Assembly (NCBI GenBank): GCA_024330215.1
Contig: JANDLU010000023.1
Span: 1 to 43,469, forward strand
Length of the DNA: 43,469 bases
Direction of reading: 5' to 3'
Source of the DNA: Candidatus Gaiellasilicea maunaloa
Lineage (GTDB): Bacteria > Actinomycetota > Thermoleophilia > Gaiellales > Gaiellaceae
Of this stretch, positions 1 through 7,650 are shown one piece after another. A program made the position numbers and the translations under genes. Within the stretch, counting starts at the first letter, position 1. Each line of letters starts with the position of its first letter. Under the pieces are notes generated by a model. The model was not told the DNA's origin. It was given only the letters and a program-made list of their open reading frames with translations, and did no database searches.

Positions 1-41
1 CACCGTCTCTGACACCGACGGCGCGCGAGTAGACTGCGACC

Positions 42-701
42 GTGCCGGATCGAGACGCAAGCCGTCGTCGTCGCGCGATCTACGCGGCGCTTGCGCTCCT
101 CTCGCTCTTCTCCGTCGCTCTCGTCTGGGCGCGATATGCGTACTCGCAGGAGCCGCGTTTCGGCTGGGTGATCTGGAATCTCTTCCTCGCCTGGATCCCG
201 TTCGGGCTGGCGGTCGTCGTCTACGACCGCCACCGCGCTGGGACCCGCGCGGCCATGCTGCTCCCGCTCGGCGCGCTCTGGCTCCTCTTCCTCCCGAACG
301 CGCCCTACATCGTCACCGACTTCAAGCATCTCTCGCCGAGCGCCGGCGTGCCGCTCTGGTTCGACATCGTCGTGATCGCGGCCCCGGCATGGACGGGGAT
401 GCTGCTCGGGTTTCTCTCGCTCTTCCTCGTGCAGGCGGTCGTGCGCGAGCTGGCCGGGAGAGCCGCGGGTTGGCTCGTTGCGTTGGGGGCGCTCGGGCTG
501 GCGAGCTTCGGGGTCTACCTCGGTAGGGTCCTCCGCTGGAACAGCTGGGACGTCCTGACCGATCCGGGTCTGCTCGCGCAGCTCGACGGCGTTCTCAACG
601 ATCCGCGTGCCGTCGCGATGACGATCCTGCTCTCCGGTTTCCTGACGCTCAGCTATCTCGTGCTCTACGCGTTCATGCGGCTCGATCTCCGCGACCGTTG
701 A
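42..701 (+). CDS. DUF1361 family integral membrane protein
   Basis: A polytopic membrane protein of 219 residues. About six hydrophobic segments are visible, near residues 12-33, 42-60, 70-88, 106-130, 136-160 and 190-212. Family-like blocks are NLFLAWIPF near residue 46, LFLPNAPYIVTDF near 85 and YLGRVLRWNSWD near 165; I recognise these as the DUF1361 (PF07099) pattern. The biochemical role of the family is unknown to me. GTG at 42 is the first in-frame start; no clear ribosome site precedes it. The next gene begins 45 bases downstream with its own -10 hexamer, so co-transcription is not required. Family assignment is fairly sure; function is unassigned. Confidence 0.8.
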   Translation: MPDRDASRRRRAIYAALALLSLFSVALVWARYAYSQEPRFGWVIWNLFLAWIPFGLAVVVYDRHRAGTRAAMLLPLGALWLLFLPNAPYIVTDFKHLSPSAGVPLWFDIVVIAAPAWTGMLLGFLSLFLVQAVVRELAGRAAGWLVALGALGLASFGVYLGRVLRWNSWDVLTDPGLLAQLDGVLNDPRAVAMTILLSGFLTLSYLVLYAFMRLDLRDR

Positions 702-732
702 CTGCGGGTCCGGCTCGCCGTGCGAATGGCGG

Positions 733-738
733 TAGAAT
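733..738 (+). promoter_or_regulatory. -10 hexamer TAGAAT, leaderless start at 747
   Basis: TAGAAT lies 8 nt before the ATG at 747, so transcription would begin at or next to the start codon. No convincing -35 is seen. Confidence 0.5.
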
Positions 739-746
739 GGCGCGAG

Positions 747-1097
747 ATGGATGTGGCGCACGCGGAGCGGCTGGCGCGGAACGAGTCGCTCTTCCGTGAG
801 GTGAACGAGCGGATCAACGAGGTGGCCGGCTCGCTGAGCCCAGATGATCTGGGCGCGGACGATCACCGTTACGAGTTCGTCTGCGAGTGCTCCGACCCCC
901 ACTGCACGGAGCGACTCGTCCTCAGCCGCGGCGAATACGACCAGGTGCGCGCGGACGGGACGCGCTTCGTGCTCGCCCACGGGCACGTGACGGCCGAGAT
1001 CGAGCACGTCGTCGAGCGCACCGACGACTATGTCGTGATCGAGAAAGAGGGCGTGGCGGCCGAGGTCGCAACGGGGCTCGACCCGCGCACCACCTAG
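747..1097 (+). CDS. Conserved small protein with CxC-x5-C motif
   Basis: A 116-residue soluble protein of a family common in actinobacteria, with no function known to me. The N-terminus is a charged helix (HAERLARNESLFREVNERI). The centre holds CECSDPHC near residues 45-52, a CxC plus Cys arrangement that could bind a metal. It ends with the pattern VVERTDDYVVIEKEG. I chose ATG 747 rather than the in-frame GTG at 720: the -10 hexamer TAGAAT sits 8 nt upstream of it and family members start with this helix. The TAG stop (1095-1097) is also the first half of the -10 hexamer of the next gene. Metal binding is inference. Confidence 0.75.
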   Translation: MDVAHAERLARNESLFREVNERINEVAGSLSPDDLGADDHRYEFVCECSDPHCTERLVLSRGEYDQVRADGTRFVLAHGHVTAEIEHVVERTDDYVVIEKEGVAAEVATGLDPRTT

Positions 1098-1100
1098 GAT
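1095..1100 (+). promoter_or_regulatory. -10 hexamer TAGGAT sharing a stop codon
   Basis: TAGGAT begins with the TAG stop of the preceding gene and lies 8 nt before the ATG at 1109. Confidence 0.45.
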
Positions 1101-1108
1101 CCGCGACG

Positions 1109-3055
1109 ATGACGCGTCGCGGCCTCGTCGTCCTGCTTCTCGTCGGCGTTCTCTGGGAGCCGGCTGCCGCTGTGGGCGCCCCGTCGATCCGCGAGCGCGT
1201 CGTGCGCTACCAGGACGCGGACGGCCGGACGCACGTAGGCACGCTCACCTTGCCGGGCTCGTACGGAGCCGGCCGGAATCCTCCGCTACCGCTCGTCCTC
1301 GTACCCGAACGCGGAGGCAAAGGCCGGATCTGGGGGGACCTTCCGGCTCGAGCGCCGTTCGCGCTTCTCCGGCTACAGGGTGGACCCGCGCGCGTGGGGC
1401 CGGAGGGAATCGCGGCGCTCGCAGACGCGCCGGATGCCGTTCGTCGCGCGTTTCCGTGGCTGCGACTCTCGCCCGGCAGGATCTACGTCTTCGGCAGCGG
1501 CGAAGGCGGGAGGCGGGCGCTCCGGCTCGCGGTGCTCCGGCCTCGGCTGCTCGCGGGGATCGCTGCGCTCGATGTCCACGGGGCCGAGGCTTTCCTCCCT
1601 TCCGGTCGTCAGCTCGCGTTCTCGCAGGTCGCGATCCAGCTCTGGAGCAGCTCGGCGACGCAGAGACAGCGCGCTGCGGCTCTCGCTCGAGGCATCCGCT
1701 CGAACCAGTCCGGCGGCCGCGTGCTCGCGGCGGACGGCGGTTGGCCCGCTCGACTCGAGCCCGCTCTGCTCGGCTTCGGGTTGCTGTCGCTGACCGACAG
1801 ATTGCCCGCCCCGGCGTTGCGGACGCCGGCCTCGTCGTCGCGTTGCCAACGTCCGACCGCGCTCGCGTACAGGTGGCCGATCCGCCCCTTCGACCGGCCC
1901 CATCCGGTGCGGGGCCATGTCGGCGACCCGCGTACGCGCTTCGCCCTCTCCTCGCCCGACGACGAGAGTGCTACGGGAGCCTTCGCCTTCCACAACGGCG
2001 CCGACATCTCCGCCCCGGGCGGCACCCCCGTCTATCCCGTCGTCTCCGGCGTCGCCGAGCGGGCGGGACGCTACGGCGTCGTCGTGCGGGCAGTCGGTGG
2101 CAGGAGCTTCGACTATCAACACATCGAGCCGGCGATCGTCGACGGAGCCCGCGTGGACGCCGGGCAGTCGATCCTCGGCAGGGTGCTGACGCGCTCGCAG
2201 CATGTGCACCTGACCGAGTTCGCGCCCGACGGGACCGTGCTGAATCCGCTCCTCCACCTGACGCCGTTCGACGACGCCACCGCCCCGGTCGTCGCCTCGG
2301 CGGAGACACCCGGCAGCGCCCGCGGCCGGATCGACGTTCTCGCTGCCGCCTACGACATCCCGACGCGCTCCGCCGGGGGCGTCTGGGCCGGTCTTCCCGT
2401 GGCCCCGGCCCGAATCTTCCTCTCGTTGCGCAGCCGCTCGGGTAAGACGCTTCGCAGCTCGCGCGGCGTCGATTTCACGACGGGGCTCCCGGGCAACGAC
2501 GCGTTCCGCAGCGTCTACGCCAGCGGGACGCGCCAGAACTTCGCCGTGATCGGGTTCCACTACTTCGCGGGCGCGCCCGGCTCGTACCGCTACCGGCTCT
2601 CACTGAACGTCCGAAGCGTCGCTTCAGGGCAGTACACGCTCGTCGTCAACGCGGCGGACACCTGCGGCAACACGGGGATCCTGTCCCGGCCGATTCGCGT
2701 GCTCCGCGACCCCTCGTGGCGGCCGCCCGCGCGACCGAGGCCGAGATCGCGCCGCCCCCTGCCGGCGGCGCCAATGAGCTGGCACGGGAGTGGCTACACG
2801 GTCGTGCTCGGATCGCTCCGGGGGCAGAGCGGGCAAGCGCTCGCGCGCGCGCTTGCCGAGCGAGCCCGTGCCGCGGGGATCGAACGGGTCGGCGTCCTCC
2901 GCAGCTCGCGCTACCGCGGGCTCGCGCCGGGATATCACGTCGTCTTCAGCGGCGCCTATCGCTCGGCTGCGGCGGCCGCCGCGGCGTCGACCCGGATCGG
3001 CAGGCACTTCCCAGCGGCCTATCCGCGGCTCGTTGGGCGGCAGCGCCGAGGCTAG
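1109..3055 (+). CDS. Secreted protein: hydrolase-like, M23 peptidase and SPOR-like domains
   Basis: A 648-residue exported protein. A signal peptide covers residues 1-24. Residues ~30-230 resemble an alpha/beta-hydrolase or esterase fold, but the nucleophile elbow reads GSGEGG (~residues 128-133) where G-x-S-x-G-G is expected, so the catalytic serine seems lost. Residues ~270-390 are an M23/LytM metallopeptidase domain with both zinc motifs: HNGAD (His295, Asp299) and HVH (365-367). After a beta-rich stretch, residues ~563-645 look like a SPOR domain, which binds peptidoglycan in known proteins. The likely role is cell-wall hydrolysis or remodelling outside the membrane. The start has TAGGAT 8 nt upstream. 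The M23 call is firm; the flanking domain calls are weaker. Confidence 0.8.
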   Translation: MTRRGLVVLLLVGVLWEPAAAVGAPSIRERVVRYQDADGRTHVGTLTLPGSYGAGRNPPLPLVLVPERGGKGRIWGDLPARAPFALLRLQGGPARVGPEGIAALADAPDAVRRAFPWLRLSPGRIYVFGSGEGGRRALRLAVLRPRLLAGIAALDVHGAEAFLPSGRQLAFSQVAIQLWSSSATQRQRAAALARGIRSNQSGGRVLAADGGWPARLEPALLGFGLLSLTDRLPAPALRTPASSSRCQRPTALAYRWPIRPFDRPHPVRGHVGDPRTRFALSSPDDESATGAFAFHNGADISAPGGTPVYPVVSGVAERAGRYGVVVRAVGGRSFDYQHIEPAIVDGARVDAGQSILGRVLTRSQHVHLTEFAPDGTVLNPLLHLTPFDDATAPVVASAETPGSARGRIDVLAAAYDIPTRSAGGVWAGLPVAPARIFLSLRSRSGKTLRSSRGVDFTTGLPGNDAFRSVYASGTRQNFAVIGFHYFAGAPGSYRYRLSLNVRSVASGQYTLVVNAADTCGNTGILSRPIRVLRDPSWRPPARPRPRSRRPLPAAPMSWHGSGYTVVLGSLRGQSGQALARALAERARAAGIERVGVLRSSRYRGLAPGYHVVFSGAYRSAAAAAAASTRIGRHFPAAYPRLVGRQRRG

Positions 3056-3058
3056 GCT
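3053..3058 (+). promoter_or_regulatory. -10 hexamer TAGGCT sharing a stop codon
   Basis: TAGGCT begins with the TAG stop of the M23 gene and ends 6 nt before the ATG at 3065. Confidence 0.45.
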
Positions 3059-3064
3059 GAGGCG

Positions 3065-4309
3065 ATGCGCCTCTTCGCACGCCTCTTCCAGCTCGTCTGG
3101 GGCGGTGAGATCGACCGCGCACTCCGGCCGGTGCTCGCCGTCGCCCTGGCAGGCTCGATCGCCGGCTCCTCGCTCTTCACCTTCATGGGGATCTGGGCGA
3201 TCAAGGAGCTCGACGCGAGCGGGAGGGCGCTCGGGGCGACGTTCCTCGTCGGGGCGATCCTCGCGGCCGCGGCCGGCTATCTGGGCGGGCACCTGTCCGA
3301 CCACTTCGGCCGTCGCCGGCTGATCCTCGTGGGCTGGGGCGGCTGGGTGCTCTACACGCCGTTCTTCCTCCTCGCCGGCGAGAACCTGCTGCTCGGGCTC
3401 GGCCTGATGGCAGGCGTCGGTGTCTTCGGCGCGATCGGCGGTGCCGCCGACCAGGCGATGGTCGCCGACCTCGTCCCGAGCGAGAAGCACGAGGCGGCCT
3501 ACGCGTCTGTGCGCGTCGCCTCGAACCTCGGCGTCACGCTCGGCCCGCCGCTCGGCGGGCTGATGATCCTGCTCGGCGACTGGAACGGGCTCTTCGTCGG
3601 CGTCAGCCTGCTCGCGGCCGCTGCGGCGGCGCTCGCCTACCGGTTCATTCCGGCGCGCGGCGCTTACTCGCCGGAGGCGCCGCCGGAGCGGGGCTCGTTC
3701 GGCGTGATCGCGCGCGATCGTGTCTTCCTCGTCTTCCTCCTCTCCGGGATGCTCGCATTCCTCGTCTACGTCGCCTACGAGGTCGCGCTGCCGATCTCGC
3801 TGACCGACACGCACGGGCTCTCGCCGACCGCCTGGGGCTTCCTCGTGGTGATCAACCCGGCGCTCGTCACCCTCTTCCAGCTCCGCCTGACGAGGCGCGT
3901 GAGCGGGATTCCGGCGGCGCCCAAGCTCGTCGTCGCGATGCTGCTGATGGGCTTCCCGTTCCTGCTCCTCTCGGTCAGCTCGGCGCTCCCGGTGATCGCG
4001 TTCATGATCGCCGTATTCGTGCTCGGCGAGATGCTCTGGGTCCCGACCTCGCAGTCCGTCGTCGCGGCGCTCGCCCCGGAGGACGTGCGTGGCGCCTACA
4101 TGGGTGCGTTCAGCAGCACCGCGGCAGCCGGGTTCGCGCTGGCGCCCTTCTTCGGGCTCCAGGTACGCGATGCGTTCGGCGACGACGCGATGTGGGGGAT
4201 GTTCGCGGCGTTCTCCGTGGTCGCTGCGATCACCGGCGCGGCAGCGTGTCGCGGCGTTCGCTCGCGACCGGAGAGCGAGGGGCTCGAGGTCGAGCCGGCC
4301 ACCGTCTAG
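3065..4309 (+). CDS. Major facilitator superfamily transporter
   Basis: A 414-residue polytopic protein of about 12 membrane segments, the usual MFS length. The loop between segments 2 and 3 has the MFS motif A form GGHLSDHFGRRR near residues 77-88. The layout resembles drug:H+ antiporter or multidrug exporters; substrate and direction cannot be read from sequence. A leaderless-type -10 (TAGGCT) precedes the ATG. Its TAG stop overlaps the GTG of the next gene by one base, so the two are probably translated together. A second, distinct MFS protein is encoded on the opposite strand just downstream (4721-5899). Confidence 0.85.
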   Translation: MRLFARLFQLVWGGEIDRALRPVLAVALAGSIAGSSLFTFMGIWAIKELDASGRALGATFLVGAILAAAAGYLGGHLSDHFGRRRLILVGWGGWVLYTPFFLLAGENLLLGLGLMAGVGVFGAIGGAADQAMVADLVPSEKHEAAYASVRVASNLGVTLGPPLGGLMILLGDWNGLFVGVSLLAAAAAALAYRFIPARGAYSPEAPPERGSFGVIARDRVFLVFLLSGMLAFLVYVAYEVALPISLTDTHGLSPTAWGFLVVINPALVTLFQLRLTRRVSGIPAAPKLVVAMLLMGFPFLLLSVSSALPVIAFMIAVFVLGEMLWVPTSQSVVAALAPEDVRGAYMGAFSSTAAAGFALAPFFGLQVRDAFGDDAMWGMFAAFSVVAAITGAAACRGVRSRPESEGLEVEPATV

Positions 4310-4791
4310 TGGACCGGCGCGAGCGGGAACGGATCCTGCGACAGGGCGTCGTCCTGCCCGAGACGCCGCGGCGTCAGCGCGAGCTGGCGGCACTCGTCGA
4401 GGATCTGGTCGAGCATCCGCTGCAGAGTCGACCGCTGCGACAGCGGTATCGCAACTTCACGCCGGACGCGGGCTCGTACTTCGCCGCGCTCGGCGGACCG
4501 CTGCCATACATGGCGAGGCTCCGCGAGATCGAGGCGCTCGTCGCCGGGCATGAGCTCGCTCTCGCCGATCGCTACGCGACCGCCGACACAGCAGCCTGGC
4601 GAGAGGTGGCGGAGAGCTGGAGCTTCGGTGAGGTGAACGACCTGATCGACCGCCACAATCGGTGGTATCCGATCGAGGCACGGTTGCCGATGGATCCGCA
4701 CACGGGCGACTTCGTCCTCGTCAACGGCGAGCCCTACTGGAAGCGTCCGCTGGATGCACGCTGGGTGCTCGAGCGCTTCCCGGCTGCCTGA
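4309..4791 (+). CDS. Conserved hypothetical protein
   Basis: A 160-residue soluble protein with no domain I recognise. It is rich in charged helices (ERERILRQGVVLPETPRRQR at the N-terminus) and ends with a block PMDPHTGDFVLVNGEPYWKR that looks beta-rich. I chose GTG 4309 because it overlaps the TAG stop of the MFS gene by one base, a coupled arrangement. Its last 71 bases overlap antisense with the 3' end of the MFS gene at 4721-5899. The reading frame has normal codon bias, so I take it as real. Function unknown. Confidence 0.6.
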   Translation: MDRRERERILRQGVVLPETPRRQRELAALVEDLVEHPLQSRPLRQRYRNFTPDAGSYFAALGGPLPYMARLREIEALVAGHELALADRYATADTAAWREVAESWSFGEVNDLIDRHNRWYPIEARLPMDPHTGDFVLVNGEPYWKRPLDARWVLERFPAA

Positions 4792-5899
4792 ACGTCGCCG
4801 CGAGAGTCACCAGGCACAGTCCCGCCGCAAGCAGATAGGGGAGGGCGTCGCCGGCGGCCTCGGCGAGAGCGCCGCCTGCGATCGGCCCGGTCATGTTGCC
4901 GAGCGCCCAGGCCGTGTTCATGATCCCGAATCCGAGTCCCTGCGCGAGGCCGACCGACTCGGCGCGGTCGGAGACGAGCGCCATTCCGGGCGTGTAGAAG
5001 CCTCCGAACGAGATCGCCGCGAGCGCGACGAGCGCGACGACGAGCGCGGGACGGCTGGCGAACGCGAACGCTGCGGCGACGAGGACGGACGCTGCGAGCG
5101 CGAGCCGGATCGGAAGCAGGCGGCCGCGCCGGTCGGAGAAGCGTCCCAGGAGTGGGTTCGCCACTGTCTCCGCGAGCCCGGCGCCGAGAAAGACGAGGCC
5201 GATCGCGAACGCGCCGAAGCCGCCGTCGGCGAGCGTCAGCGGTACCAGCACCACCATCAGGCCGAACAGGAGCGCAGGCAGGGTGTTCAGCCAGAGTCCG
5301 CCGAGGAAGCGCCGGTCGTGCAGGGCAAGCAGAAGCGACGCGGGCTCGTGCGGGTCTGCGGCCGCCGCCGGTCGGGTCGCGGCGAATCCGGCGAACGCTA
5401 GTGCGATCGCACCGACGGCCCCGAAGGTGGCTCGGATGCTGACGGCGTCTGCAATCGCGCCGAACATCGGGCCGATGATCGCTCCGAACACAGCAGCGCC
5501 GAAGGCGATCCCGATCAGCTCGCCTCGGCGCGAGCGCGGTGCCGCGACGGTGAGCCACGCGAGCGCTCCTGCCCAGGTGGTCGTGCTCGAGAAGCCCTGG
5601 ACGAAGCGCGCGAGCGCGAGCGCCCAAGGGCCGGAGGCGAGCGAGAAACCGAAGCTTGCGAGCGCGAGCAGGACGAGGCCGAGGACGACGGCTCGCTTCG
5701 GGCCGAGCTTCATCGCGGCAATCCCGCCGGGGATCCCACCGAGGAGGGCGCCCGCACCGAACGCGCCGACGAGGAGCCCGGCACCTGCCTTCGAAAGCCC
5801 GAACTCGTTCGCGTAGCCGGGCACGAGCGGTGCGAGCGCACCGAAGAGCATCGCGTCGACGAAGACGATCGAGCTGACGAGCACGAGCAGCCGGCGCAT
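4721..5899 (-). CDS. Major facilitator superfamily transporter
   Basis: A 392-residue, 12-segment MFS protein. It opens with a hydrophobic helix containing LVLVSSIVFVDAM and has a motif A-like loop with GRFSDRRGR between segments 8 and 9. The fold resembles sugar or drug efflux carriers; the substrate is unknown. The C-terminal tail is Ser/Arg-rich and overlaps antisense with the hypothetical gene 4309-4791, so the two transcripts converge and overlap. Upstream, on the far side of the start, lies the ~830-bp intergenic region carrying the duplicated unknown element. Confidence 0.8.
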   Translation of the reverse strand: MRRLLVLVSSIVFVDAMLFGALAPLVPGYANEFGLSKAGAGLLVGAFGAGALLGGIPGGIAAMKLGPKRAVVLGLVLLALASFGFSLASGPWALALARFVQGFSSTTTWAGALAWLTVAAPRSRRGELIGIAFGAAVFGAIIGPMFGAIADAVSIRATFGAVGAIALAFAGFAATRPAAAADPHEPASLLLALHDRRFLGGLWLNTLPALLFGLMVVLVPLTLADGGFGAFAIGLVFLGAGLAETVANPLLGRFSDRRGRLLPIRLALAASVLVAAAFAFASRPALVVALVALAAISFGGFYTPGMALVSDRAESVGLAQGLGFGIMNTAWALGNMTGPIAGGALAEAAGDALPYLLAAGLCLVTLAATFRQPGSARAPSVHPADASSRARR

Positions 5900-5971
5900 C
5901 AGCCGACGTTACCGATCGAGCAACAGCCCGAAGAGCGTCGCCACTGAACCAAGCTCGAGAACAATCGCGCC

Positions 5972-6266
5972 TGAACCAAGCGAGCCGACCTGTGGCATTG
6001 AGCCCCGGCAGCGACCTCGCAGCTTCAGGGGGCTTGCGCCCTTAAGAAATTCAGCGAGCCGGGTGCGCTTTCGTCCGCCACTCCGACGAACTTTCGGCAT
6101 CAGCCTTGCGGCGTCCTCCTACGGCCTATCGGTGTGGACTCGACCTACTCGCGTCCCGTGCTCGCTGCAAGGGGGAAGCTAGAGCCGCGGCCGACGAGGG
6201 TCAAGGGTGCGAAAGGTGAAGAAGTCGCAAATTGCGATCTTTTCCTCAATAACACACGCATTTGCG
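5972..6266. repeat. Unknown ~295-bp non-coding element, copy 1
   Basis: First of two diverged tandem copies in the intergenic region 5900-6727, which holds no supported gene. Blocks shared in the same order with copy 2 include TGAACCAAGC, GAGCCCCGGC, GCAGCTTCAGGGG, TTCAGCGAGCCGG, TTTCGTCCGC, GACTCGACCTA, GTGCTCGCTGCAAG, CGCAAATTGCG, TTTTCCT and CGCATTTGC. An extra TGAACCAAGC lies at 5945. Near its end, TCGCAAATTGCGA (6225-6237) followed by TCTTTTCC resembles a weak terminator; CGCAAAT there could instead pair with ATTTGCG about 28 bases on. Blocks conserved between variable spacers suit a structured RNA or a mobile non-coding repeat better than a protein. I do not recognise it as tmRNA, RNase P RNA or a known riboswitch. 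Confidence 0.6.
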
Positions 6267-6292
6267 ATCCGCGCCTTTTACCAACACGGGAA

Positions 6293-6569
6293 TGAACCAA
6301 GCGGCTGACGTAGCGAGCGAGCCCCGGCGCCGACCCACGCAGCTTCAGGGGTCCACAAAAATAGATTCAGCGAGCCGGTGGCGGTTTCGTCCGCTCCTCC
6401 GACTGACGTTTCCGCTTCCGCGTACTCGCCTGCCGGTGGAGACTCGACCTAATCCCGCTCCGTGCTCGCTGCAAGCAGGAAACTAGGGATCCATTCGGTG
6501 TAGGTCAAGTGTCATCCGGCTCACTTCCCGCAAATTGCGGAGTTTTCCTTTCGCGCAGGTCGCATTTGC
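6293..6569. repeat. Unknown ~277-bp non-coding element, copy 2
   Basis: Second tandem copy, offset 321 bp from copy 1, with the same ordered blocks. The stretch between GCAGCTTCAGGGG and ATTCAGCGAGCCGG differs completely: A-rich here, but a GGGC-containing hairpin in copy 1. CCGCAAATTGCGG (6528-6540) followed by AGTTTTCCTTT is the counterpart of the hairpin plus T-run in copy 1. It lies ~160 bp upstream of the SDR gene. Confidence 0.6.
6528..6551 (+). terminator. Terminator-like hairpin with T-run in copy 2
   Basis: CCGCA/TGCGG arms around AAT, followed by AGTTTTCCTTT. The same arrangement occurs in copy 1 at 6225-6246. The short stem makes this a modest candidate. Confidence 0.35.
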
Positions 6570-6727
6570 CAACGATTGCGCATGCTCTAGAAAGGAGTTC
6601 GCCTGCTCGACCCGTGCCGAAGGCAGCTCGCGGCGAGATCGGAATCTATGCTCGCTCTGGGCGAGCGGCAAGGATCGCCGGCCAGGACGTTCGCAAAGAG
6701 CGGGCAAAGGACGAGAGGAGAGCACGA

Positions 6728-7489
6728 GTGGGGCGCTTCAGCGACAGGCACGTCGTCGTCACGGGCGGCGGTGTCGGCATCGGTAAGGCGATCGCGGAGC
6801 GGCTGGCGGCCGAGGGCGCGACGCTCTCGCTGCTCGCACGCGATCTCGAGCGACTCCAGCTCGTGGCCGACGAGCTCGGCGCGCATGTCGGCCGCTGCGA
6901 CATCCGCGACCGAGCCCAGGTGGAAGAGGCGTTCGCGACCGCCGCGGACGTGAACGGGCCGATCCACGGGCTCGTCGCCTGCAGCGGCGTCGGCGGCCCC
7001 AACGAGGACGGTGCCGACGACCGCTTCGACGACCTCGTCGCCACGAATCTCTCCGGCACCTACTACTGCGCGCGGGCCGCCTTCAGCCGGCTCGCGGCTG
7101 GGCCGGAGCCGCGGCACCTCGTCGTGATCTCCTCGATTCTCGCGCGAATCGCCGTTTCCGGCTACTCCGGCTACTCGGCGTCCAAGGCCGGACTCCTCGG
7201 CCTCGTTCGCTCGCTTGCCGCCGAGCTCGCGCCCGCGAACGTCCTCGTGAACGCGATCTGTCCCGGCTGGGTCGACACCGAGATGGCCTGGGACGGGCTC
7301 GACGGGCTCGCGCGTGCGATCGGCGGGACGCGCGAGGACGCCTACCGCGAGGCGATGCGGGAGGTACCGCTCGGACGGATGGGACAACCGGCCGACGTCG
7401 CTGGCACGGTCGCGTGGCTTCTCTCCCCGGATGCGAACGGTGTCACCGGCCAGGCGATCGACCAGAACGGCGGCGCCTGGACGGGATAG
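6728..7489 (+). CDS. SDR-family NAD(P)-dependent oxidoreductase
   Basis: A classical short-chain dehydrogenase/reductase of 253 residues. The nucleotide-binding motif TGGGVGIG is at residues 12-19, and the catalytic Tyr149 and Lys153 lie in YSASK, with a Ser near 137. The C-terminal block GVTGQAIDQNGGAW is typical of FabG-like and 3-hydroxyacyl reductases. The NNAG motif is replaced by ACSG. GTG 6728 is preceded by AGAGGAG with 7-nt spacing, which decides the start over the longer in-frame extension from 6509 that runs into the repeat. The substrate cannot be stated; reduction or oxidation of a 3-oxo/3-hydroxyacyl or similar alcohol is the family norm. Confidence 0.85.
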   Translation: MGRFSDRHVVVTGGGVGIGKAIAERLAAEGATLSLLARDLERLQLVADELGAHVGRCDIRDRAQVEEAFATAADVNGPIHGLVACSGVGGPNEDGADDRFDDLVATNLSGTYYCARAAFSRLAAGPEPRHLVVISSILARIAVSGYSGYSASKAGLLGLVRSLAAELAPANVLVNAICPGWVDTEMAWDGLDGLARAIGGTREDAYREAMREVPLGRMGQPADVAGTVAWLLSPDANGVTGQAIDQNGGAWTG

Positions 7490-7510
7490 GGAGGACGCCG
7501 GTGCCGGAGC

Positions 7511-7516
7511 TAGGAT
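7511..7516 (+). promoter_or_regulatory. -10 hexamer TAGGAT before a uORF
   Basis: TAGGAT followed 7 nt later by GTG 7524, matching the spacing of the other leaderless starts in this window. Confidence 0.35.
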
Positions 7517-7523
7517 CGCGTTC

Positions 7524-7553
7524 GTGGCGAGCGGGCGCGAGACTTTGTGTTGA
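7524..7553 (+). CDS. Candidate leaderless 9-residue leader peptide
   Basis: GTG 7524 opens a nine-codon frame (MASGRETLC, stop TGA 7551-7553) placed 7 nt after a TAGGAT hexamer. Its stop codon falls inside the first of two hairpins upstream of the amidotransferase gene. This geometry resembles leader peptides of attenuators. Evidence is positional only, and a chance mini-ORF is possible. Confidence 0.3.
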   Translation: MASGRETLC

Positions 7554-7624
7554 AACAACACTTTCTCCTAGTTGGTCGGCTTCGTTGCGGGCGTCCGCCG
7601 AAGTTTGTGTTGGTTGAACACAAG
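7544..7624 (+). promoter_or_regulatory. Attenuator-like pair of alternative hairpins
   Basis: Four segments: 1 GTGTTG (7547-7552), 2 CAACAC (7556-7561), 3 TTGTGTTG (7605-7612) and 4 AACACAA (7617-7623). Segments 1:2 and 3:4 form hairpins, but 2:3 or 1:4 can pair as well. The uORF stop lies next to segment 1, and the gene at 7651 with AGGAGG follows. Hairpin 1 followed by TTTC could also simply terminate the SDR transcript. Confidence 0.4.
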
Positions 7625-7650
7625 CATTCGTTCTTCGCGAGGAGGGTGGG

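Noticed and set aside
2624-4393. 589-residue minus-strand open frame
   Set aside because: Arg/Glu/Gly-rich shadow of the M23 and MFS genes caused by high GC; no recognisable protein features.
5909-6486. Short frames at 5909-6100 (minus) and 6262-6486 (plus) in the duplicated element
   Set aside because: The two copies do not keep a common open frame without stops, so I treat the element as non-coding.
5945-6569. tmRNA, RNase P RNA or known riboswitch
   Set aside because: No tag-peptide region with tRNA-like ends, no RNase P core motif, and no riboswitch motif that I know.
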